A DNA stretch of 64,000 nt, taken from Antilocapra americana. Lineage: Eukaryota; Chordata; Mammalia; Artiodactyla; Antilocapridae. A program made the position numbers and the translations under genes. The first letter of the stretch is position 1. Each line of letters opens with the position of its first letter. Location: the NCBI GenBank assembly GCA_007570785.1, contig ML662449.1, forward strand, positions 15,819,922 to 15,883,921. The letters run 5' to 3'. Shown here in pieces: positions 56,636-64,000 of the stretch. Under the pieces are notes generated by a model. The model ran no database searches. It was given only the letters and a program-made list of their open reading frames with translations, and was not told where the DNA came from.

Positions 56636-58898
56636 TTCAGGTATGACCTAAATCAAATCCCTTATGATTATACAGCAGAAGTGACACATGGATTCACAAG
56701 ATTAGATCTGATAGACAGAGTTTCTGAAGAACTATGGGCAGAGGTTCATGGCATTGTACAGGAGGCAGTTATCAAAACCATCCTCAAGAAAAAGAAATGC
56801 AAAAAGGCAAAATGGTTGTCAAGGGAGACCTTACCAATAGCTGAGAAAAGAAAAGGAGCCAAAGGAAAAGGAGAAAAGGAAAGATATACCCATCTGAATG
56901 TAGAATTCAAAAGAATAGCAAGGAGAGAAAATAAAGCCTTCCTCAGTGATCAATGCAAAAAAAAAAAAAATAGAGGAAAACAATAGAATGGGAAAGACTA
57001 GAGATCTCGTCAAGAAAATTAGAGATACCAAGGGAAGATTTCATGCAAAGATGGGCACAATAAAAGACAGAAATGGTATGGACCTAACAGAAGCAGAAAA
57101 TATTAAGAATAAGTGGCAAGAATACACAGAAGAACTGTACAAAACAGATCATAATGACCCAGATAGTCACAATGGTGTGATCACTCACTTAGAGCCAGAC
57201 ATCCTGGAGGGTAAATTCAAGTGAGCCTTAGGAAGATTTCCTATGAAAAAAGCTAGTGGAAGTGATGGAATTCCAGTTGAGGTATTTCAAATTCTAAAAG
57301 ATGATGCTGTTAAAGTGCTTCCCTCAATATGTCAGCAAATTTGTAAAACTCAGCAGTGGCCACAGGACTGGAAAAGGTCGGTTTTCATTCCAATTCCAAA
57401 GAAAGGCAATGCCAAAGAATGTTTAATTTACCATACCATTGCACTCATTTCACATGCCAGCAAGGTAATGCACAAAATCCTTCAATCTAGGCTTCAAAAG
57501 TACAAGAAACAAGAACTTCCAGATATACAAGCTCAATTTAGAAAAGGTGGAGGAAACAGAGATCAGATTGCCAATATCCACTGGATCATAGAAAAAGTAA
57601 GAGAATTCCAGAGAAACATATACTTCTGCTTCTTTGACTATGCTAAAGCCTTTGACTATGTGGATCACAACAAAGTGTGGAACAGTCTTATAGAGATAGG
57701 AATACCAGACACTTGACTTGCCTCCTGAAAAATCTGTATGAAGGTCAAGAAGCAACAGTTAAAACTGGACATGGCACAGTGGATTAGTTAAAAATTGGGA
57801 AAGGAGAATGTTAAAGCTGTTTATTATCACCGTGCTTATTTAGCTTATATGCTAAATGCTGGGCCAGATGCATCACAACCTGGAATCAAGACTGCTGGAA
57901 GAAATATCAATAGCCTCATATATGCACAAGATATCATGCTAATGACTGAAAGTGATGAGGAACTAAAGAGTTTCTTGATGGAGGTGAAAGAGGAGAGTGA
58001 AAAGATAACTTAAAACTCAACATTCAGAAACTTAAGATCGTTATAGCCAGTCCCATCACTTCATGGCATATGTGCTGTGCTTAGGCACTGAGTTGTGTCT
58101 GATTCTTTGTGACCCCATGAACTGTAGCCTGCCAGGCTCCTCTGTCCATGGGGATTCTCCAGGCAAGACTACTAAGTTGGTAGTCATGTCCTCCTACAGA
58201 GGATCTTCTCAATCCAAGGATCAAACCCAGGTCTCCCACATTGCACATGGATTCTTTACTGCCTGAGCCATAGATGGGGAGAAAATGGAAACAGTGACAT
58301 ATTTTACTTTTCTGGGCTCCAAAATCACTGTGGACAGTGACTATAGCAATGAAATTAAAAGACACCTGCTCCTTGGAATAAAGGTTATGAAAAACTTAGC
58401 ATATTAAAAAGCAAAGACATCACTTAACTAACAAAAGTCCATCTAGTCAAAGCTATGGTTTTTTCCAGTAGCCATGTATGGATGTGAGAACTGGACCATA
58501 ATGAAAGCTGAGTACCAAGGAGTTGGTGAGTTTGAACTGTGGTGCTGGAGAAGACTCCTCAGGGTCCCTTGGACTGCAAGATATCAAACCAGTCAATCCT
58601 AAAGGAAATCAACCCTCAATATTCATCAGAAGAACTGATGCTGAAGCTGAAGCTCCAATACTTTGGCCACCTGATGCAAAGAGCCAACCTATTGGAAAAG
58701 ACTCTGATGCTGGGAAAGAATGCAGGCAGGAGGAGAAGGGGATGACAGAGGAAGAGATGGTTGGATGGCATAATTGACTCAATAGACATGCATTTGAACA
58801 AACTCTTGGGAGATAGTGAAGGACAGGGAAGCCTGGCATGCTGCATTCCATGGGATTGCAGAGTCGGACATGACTTAGCAACTGAACAACAGCAACAA
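56636..58898 (+). repeat. BovB LINE, longest copy, with reverse-transcriptase frame
   Basis: About 2.3 kb including a later SINE. It begins well before the reverse-transcriptase domain and runs to the 3' end (TGACTTAGCAACTGAACAAC). The frame at 57243-57716 (157 codons) includes KASGSDGIPVEVFQILKDDA, WPQDWKRSVFIPIPKKGNAK and FCFFDYAKAFDYVDHNKVW, all conserved RT motifs of RTE-type elements. The catalytic box appears as YAQD near 57920, altered from YADD. Stops at 57224 and 57716 and further frameshifts show it is dead. RTE/BovB elements are known to have moved horizontally between reptiles and ruminant ancestors. Confidence 0.93.
58071..58270 (-). repeat. Bov-tA SINE inserted in BovB
   Basis: TGTGCTGTGCTTAGGCACTG, CCAGGCAAGACTACTAAGTT and GATTCTTTACTGCCTGAGCC. 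The BovB text resumes with TAGATGGGGAGAAAATGG. The duplication is short or absent. Confidence 0.88.
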
Positions 58899-59099
58899 AT
58901 CTCCTGTTCACTTTGATTTCTGACCACAGTTATACTGAACAGAGTAAATCTCAGAACTTCCCTTCCTAAAGTTTGCTTAGCTACTAAAGGAAAAACACTC
59001 TTACTCTCTCACTCAAAATAACCAGAAAGAAATGAAAAGTGCTTTCATCCTCTGCCACTATCTGAGAACATAAAGGAATCTAACCGTTAGATAAAGCTG

Positions 59100-59275
59100 C
59101 TAGTCCAGAAGAGCAATATGTTGGAAAAATCCTGCACCCTCGGTCACAATAATCTGACCTTCGCCTGGAGTCCACCTTAAATTGTATTTTCAGCTACATG
59201 AGCCAGCCATTTTCCTTTATTGTGTATGCCAGTTTGATTTAGGATTTCTGCTAGTTGCAAACAAATACATAATCA
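59100..59275 (+). repeat. MLT1-like LTR relic
   Basis: CTACATGAGCCAGCCATTTT, CCTTTATTGTGTATGCCAGT, TTGATTTAGGATTTCTGCTA resemble the 3' end of a MaLR LTR. Weak. Confidence 0.35.
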
Positions 59276-59289
59276 TAATACAGTGACAT

Positions 59290-59505
59290 TAGTTATTATT
59301 ATTTGAGTATTTCCTAATTGAAAAATATTGTGCTAAATGCTGACCTGGGAGGCAAATGCTTTTCTTGCCTCCATTTCATAAATAAGGAAACAAATTTGAA
59401 GAAGTTAAATGACTAGCTTAAGATCTTACATCTACTAAATTGTTAGAGCTATCATTCAAATGACATCTTTCTGGTTATAAAAGTCCATATTCTTAAGTCT
59501 GAAAC
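59290..59505 (-). repeat. MIR SINE, inverted partner 1
   Basis: CATTTCATAAATAAGGAAAC, GAAGTTAAATGACTAGCTTA and AGATCTTACATCTACTAAAT are the inverted MIR core in order. Confidence 0.68.
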
Positions 59506-59511
59506 CAAGGG

Positions 59512-59745
59512 AGCCCTGAATGAGAGCATGAGTGCTAAGAAAATTAATCTTGGACTTAATTGTTGGCTTCACTATCACTAGCTGTGCAATCTTGGGCACA
59601 TTATTAGCCTAATTGCCTCTCAATCTTTGAAACATAATTTTTGGAAAAACAATAGATACTAACTTATATAAGTATTAAAGTTGTTAATACATATGAAGTG
59701 CTTAGGAATGTACCTGTATAAAAGTAATCACTCAAAAGTACTGGC
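59512..59745 (+). repeat. MIR SINE, inverted partner 2
   Basis: TTGTTGGCTTCACTATCACT, AGCTGTGCAATCTTGGGCAC, then CATATGAAGTGCTTAGGAAT in MIR order. It lies head to head with the previous copy. Confidence 0.7.
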
Positions 59746-59777
59746 CTTTTTTCTAGTTACTAGTGATAAAGTTAATC

Positions 59778-60178
59778 TGTGTATTAGGACTCACAAAATG
59801 GAGGCTGCCCCTGGGGTCTGACATACATCACAAATATAAACCCAAGTCACCCTACACTTCCAGGTAACACCTGTCAAGGAAGCCTAATATGCAACAATCA
59901 CAATCTCCCAACTAATGTTTCTTGAGCTCTCCTTATCCTAGAAAGCAAGACCTGCTCACCCTCTAAGAAAATGCCTGACCTCTTAGCCCATCCTGTTCTT
60001 CTAACCTCTGTAAAACTCACTCTTGCCCTAAACCCCTCAGAAATAGTGCTCCACTGCTTGTGAGGCACTGAGCTCCCCTTGTCCATGGATTGTTCTCCCT
60101 TGTATTCAAGACAGACATCAAACTCAATATGAAATTGCTTTAGCCACTTGTCACTAGGCTTGCATTTGCTAGTTTTCA
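59778..60178. repeat. LTR-like block, family unknown
   Basis: AAAATGGAGGCTGCCCCTGG followed by GCCTGACCTCTTAGCCCATC and CCACTGCTTGTGAGGCACTG. The composition differs from the AT-rich flanks and resembles an LTR, but the ends are not fixed. Confidence 0.35.
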
Positions 60179-60737
60179 TATTAGGTTTCCTAAACAACAG
60201 AATACAGATTCGTTAGGTTCATCATCTGTGCCTGAAAGTAGACCTAGATAAATCTCAGCCAGAAACATAGAGTTTTCATAAAGCTCAGATAAGAATGGCT
60301 GCAATATTTTGCAGTTTTGTCTTCTATTCCATATGTATTTGACCTTTTCCCAATATATATTTATTAGCATTTAGCTTGTATTTCAGAGTTTTGGAGAAAG
60401 GAAACAGAGTAACAAATAGAAAGCAGGTAAATTTTTTACTTTCATGAATATTAACAGTCTTGTGTGGTGTAGGAGAGAGACAGTTACATAGGGAAACTCA
60501 CACATAAAACTATACTTCTGACAAGTGCTACAAAAGTAAAGTGTAGCATACTGTGAGATCAGATAAGACTCAAATCTAGTCCAGGAAGCTCAGGGAATAG
60601 TCCCTTGTGAATAAGATTTCTATCTAGAACTCGCTTCTTCTGGAGAAAAGTGTTTAGAGAACAGCATGAACAAAAGCCATTAAATAGGAAACAACTTCTT
60701 CTTTTAGGAACTTTTATGTCCTCTAGTAGCTAAAGAA
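60179..60737. other. No gene seen; unassigned
   Basis: No coding signal or named family. Confidence 0.4.
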
Positions 60738-60950
60738 TGCATTTCCCAGGTAACTCAGTGGTATCAAGAATCTGCCTGCCAAGCAGGAGGTGTGGGTTTG
60801 ATCTTTAGGTTGGGAAGTTCCCCTGAAGAAGGAAATGGCAACCCACTCCAGTATGCTTGTCTGGGAAATCCCGTGGACAAAGGATCCTAGTAAACTACAG
60901 TTCATGGGGTCTCAAAAGTGTCGAACACGACTTCATGACTAAATAACAAG
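60738..60950 (+). repeat. Bov-tA SINE
   Basis: TTTCCCAGGTAACTCAGTGG, AAGAAGGAAATGGCAACCC, and the tail GTGTCGAACACGACTTCATG. Confidence 0.88.
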
Positions 60951-63244
60951 TAGTTCAAGTAGTCAGGGGACAGGAAGTTGGGAAACTAACTAGAGAGGTT
61001 GACACAAAACAGATCATATGACATTTGTAAACCTTTTTATAGATTTGTAAATTTATCCTATGAGTCTTAGTTAAGGCAGTGAGGTGGTTTCATTTTTTTT
61101 TTTTTTTAAAGTCCCTGACTGTTTTGTGGATAGATGAGAGAGGCATACCAATGGACTTGTGAGGAATAACTAGGAGAATATATTATATATTAGAAGAGCA
61201 AAACTATTACCATGAACAGGGTAATTGTAGAATGATCAAGGAAAGTAGCTAAATCAATAATTATTTAAAAATTTGAATTAATGAGACTTGGTAGTCCACT
61301 AGATATAGTTGATGGAATAGATACTGTTTCTCTCTCTGGCTCTGCTTTCATGCTCAGTTGTGGCTGGCTTTTTGCAACCCCATGGACTGTAGTCCATGGA
61401 ATTGGTGACCTACTCAAGTCTGCTCTACTGGGCAGGGTGCTGTTTAGGTTGCTAGCTTACTTCTCATCCCTTTAACAGAAATTCGACACCTACCTGCTTG
61501 AAAGTTAGATACCATTCTTCATCCTTGATACTCACACCCTAAGTTAATGACTGTCAATCTCCAAAGGACTGCCCCCTTTGTCACAGGATATTGTGTACCC
61601 AAATCCCTATCTCAATCTTTTCATCTAGGGAACCTGAAATAAGGTACCCAGGCAGTTGTCAAAGGGAAAAATACTCCCAGGATGATTTTTGATTATTCTG
61701 GTCAAAGCAACTTGGAAATACACTGGAGGTAGGGCTGAGTATGGGGGTTATATGCAAGTTCAGCTGGAGACATTAAGGGTTTGAGACCTGTAAGTACCAA
61801 CCACGTACAGATGTCAAGTTGTTGCTTAGCTAAAGCATGGAACTGGTCATTTATGGACCTCAGAAAGGAAAGGAAATAAAATTTGATTGTGTAGATGTCA
61901 TAAAAAGAAAATGCAACTTGGGAATGAGAGAGAAAATAGCATGAGAAAAAGGGCAGGCTTCCCCTCAAAGATTAGGAATTATAGGAAGCCATTTTCTAAC
62001 AGAATCTTCTCCACTGTTCTCTGAGGTTCCTTTCATGTTGAAGTTTGGGAAATGTACCCTTGGGTTTGTGTTGGTGAGGGCACTATTTCTGAAGTGCTAC
62101 CAACTATTTTTGCAGCTTTCAGCTTTTTCTGCTTTGTACTGGTAAAAATTGTTGTGAAAGCTTTTTTCCTTAGGCAGTGCATCAGCTTTATCTGTGGTTG
62201 ATTCTGCCAGTAGAAATATTATGTGTCATGTTCAAACCACTCATAATTTACCTTTTTTATTGTCCAAATAGATCACTGCTCTGCCCATATCTACTTTAAA
62301 TAGAATCTATAGAATCTAAGCTTATTTCCAGTCAATGGAATGAAAGATACTGCATTCCATCCTAGTGGAAAGGGACTAGTTTTCCTTGCTCTGTTACCAT
62401 CTTATCACAAAAGGGCGTGCTTACTTCATGCTGACTTGAAACTGTCATTTGACACATTTTCACCTCAATTTTGCTTGTAAGTTTCCATTTCCTTCTTCTG
62501 CCTGTATTAATTTCAGAATGCATAGCGTTTCCTAAACCTGGGTCTGAGCTGTCTCTGTTGCAAGAAAACATGTCTTAGGTAAAAGGAAGATTGGTTTCAT
62601 TTGCTTTTTCACGTTGGTTCTCTTCTCTAAATCGGATACAGTAAAGGAGTAGGAGAAAGAGTTTCTTCCTAAGTTAAACATAGAGGACATCTCATTACCT
62701 GAATGCAAGGATGGAGATCAACTAATTTATCATATTAAACAAATATATATACTCTGGAACTAAAGAGCAACACCGTATGAATCAAATGTGTGAGTCTAAG
62801 CACACTGTCCAAAATGAAAATAAGTACATTAATAATAGATTAAAAGCCTGGGTAACTTGAGAATGTGATAGAAATTGCTTTTTATATAATTTCAAATCTC
62901 TCAGCTCTGACATTTCCCCAATATTATACACTACTTAGGTGAGTATAGAGTACTTTTTTTCATACTAATTAGTAAACATATCAACAATGAAGATTTACTT
63001 TGCTATATATATATAAAAACTATTATGTAAAACTACTCTTAAGTCATGGTGCACTTTGTATTTGAAAAAATAACTTAAGTTCTCTATAGGTAACAGAGAG
63101 AATGAAGAACAAGAGGTTATAAGTTGGGCAGGCAGAGACAAAGGAGAGAGGAATTGAGGATTCTTTATTCTTCTACATGAATACAGTATTTTAGACTGAT
63201 ATTATCTCTCATTTGCTTTGCATTTTTCCTTAGTTTAATTTTAG
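60951..63244. other. No gene seen; one small Bov-A scrap
   Basis: No coding signal. A Bov-A-like piece (minus) at 61346-61401 reads CAACCCCATGGACTGTAGTC; the rest is unassigned. Confidence 0.4.
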
Positions 63245-63357
63245 ACAAGCACCTCTCCAGTATTCTTGTCAAGAGAATCCCATGGATAGAGGACCCTGGT
63301 GGGCTACAGTCCATGGGGTTGCAACGAGTTGAATACAACTTAGCAACTGAACAACAA
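63245..63357 (+). repeat. Bov-A SINE, 5'-truncated
   Basis: CTCCAGTATTCTTGTCAAGA, GACCCTGGTGGGCTACAGTC, ending AACTGAACAACAACAA. Confidence 0.88.
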
Positions 63358-64000
63358 CAAATCTCTAAGTAGTGTGTTTTCGGGAGAATAGGGAGCCCAA
63401 TAATATTCATATGGTTATCAGAAATGATTTCAATAGCTAAAGTGTAGAAGAAAAAATGTAAATAAACATGGAATAGAATATTGTTAAATGGGGAAAAAAA
63501 CAGAAAGAAGGAAAATAAAAATTCAACTGAGAATGGAAAGAATAAAGGAAGGGAAGAAGTGAGAAGGAGGGAAAAGAGAAGAGTGATTTAAAAGGGAGTG
63601 GGGAGAAAGACAGTCAGAGGAAAGAGACTGGTAGAAGGAGATGAAAGAAGAGAAGTGAAAACAAATAAGGGAGGAAAGGCTACTTGGTGGATTTTTCATT
63701 TCACAGATTTATATCCAGAACCTACCTTTTATTAAAATACACCTGTTAAAAGACACAGCATTGCATTTCTTAATACATACTGTGCTAAATCCTCAGTGAT
63801 CTCTTATTTTTGGTAATAAAAGATGATTTCAGGAAATAAGTTTCATCCTTTAACTCCATAGCCTACTCGATATAACCTGAGATTAAGCTAAATTTAAAGT
63901 CCAAGTAAGTTCAAAGGTGCAGATGAAGGTTGCCTCTACTAGGCCTAACTGAATAATAGATCTTTGCAAATCCCAGCCTCATAAACCCCTGTTCTGGCAG
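63358..64000. other. No gene seen; purine-rich tract
   Basis: From about 63483 to 63680 the plus strand is strongly A/G-biased (for example GAAGGAGGGAAAAGAGAAGA). The rest is unassigned. Confidence 0.5.

Noticed and set aside
57243..57716. Reverse-transcriptase frame as an active gene
   Set aside because: It is a fragment of a dead BovB LINE: stops on both sides, downstream frameshifts and an altered catalytic box (YAQD).
9183..58898. CRISPR-like regularly spaced repeats
   Set aside because: The repeated elements are dispersed LINE and SINE copies in both orientations with irregular spacing. The DNA is mammalian.

Overview
The window is mammalian, and specifically ruminant, genomic DNA. It is AT-rich and crowded with ruminant-lineage retroposons: Bov-tA and Bov-A2 SINEs, BovB (RTE-type) LINEs and 5'-truncated young bovine-type L1 copies. 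Older mammalian repeats are also present (MIR, MLT1-like LTRs, a MER5-like DNA transposon, old L1). The one protein-coding-derived sequence resembles bovine ACP1 most closely, as I remember that family. The sequence does not let me separate cattle from sheep, goat or other bovids.

No intact host gene is visible. I found no multi-exon gene, rRNA, intact tRNA, CRISPR array or bacterial-style operon. Nearly every open frame is a shadow of a LINE or SINE. The exception is a minus-strand ACP1 (low-molecular-weight protein tyrosine phosphatase) retrocopy at 28885-30512. It is flanked by a perfect 16-bp target-site duplication, has an AATAAA signal and A-rich tail, and has a complete 158-codon coding content with no disabling change in exons 2-6. 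It is only half processed: a 250-bp GT...AG segment, apparently intron 1, is still present between exon 1 and exon 2. This cuts the normal frame to 36 codons. By chance it also rebuilds a Cys-X5-Arg phosphatase loop in the exon-2 frame. The catalytic Asp129 is Glu.

Layout. 1-950: SINE scrap, then unassigned DNA. 951-8190: old L1 (5' region, end of ORF1, ORF2, 3' UTR) carrying two CHR-type and two Bov-tA SINEs. 9183-14079: two BovB copies around an unassigned block. 14761-19687: Bov-tA, Bov-A2 and two young L1 insertions with clear duplications. 21324-23179: a class II-type solo LTR, a Bov-A2 and an antisense LTR-like block. 23241-27888: two BovB copies in opposite orientation. 28690-30556: MLT1-like LTR split by the ACP1 retrocopy. 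30557-50000: long AT-rich stretch with scattered SINEs, MIRs, a hairpin and two compositionally distinct blocks. 50557-58898: three BovB copies and a minus-strand L1 that appears to carry a 25-bp 3' transduction. 58899-64000: MLT1-like, paired MIR and LTR-like relics, then unassigned DNA and a purine-rich tail.

There is no pathway here. The window is a record of successive insertions. Nesting gives their order: MIR/MLT1/old L1 first, then CHR and BovB, then Bov-tA, then young L1. The ACP1 retrocopy is younger than the MLT1-like LTR it splits. Repeat family names come from recognition, not a database search, so boundaries are approximate unless a target-site duplication is given.
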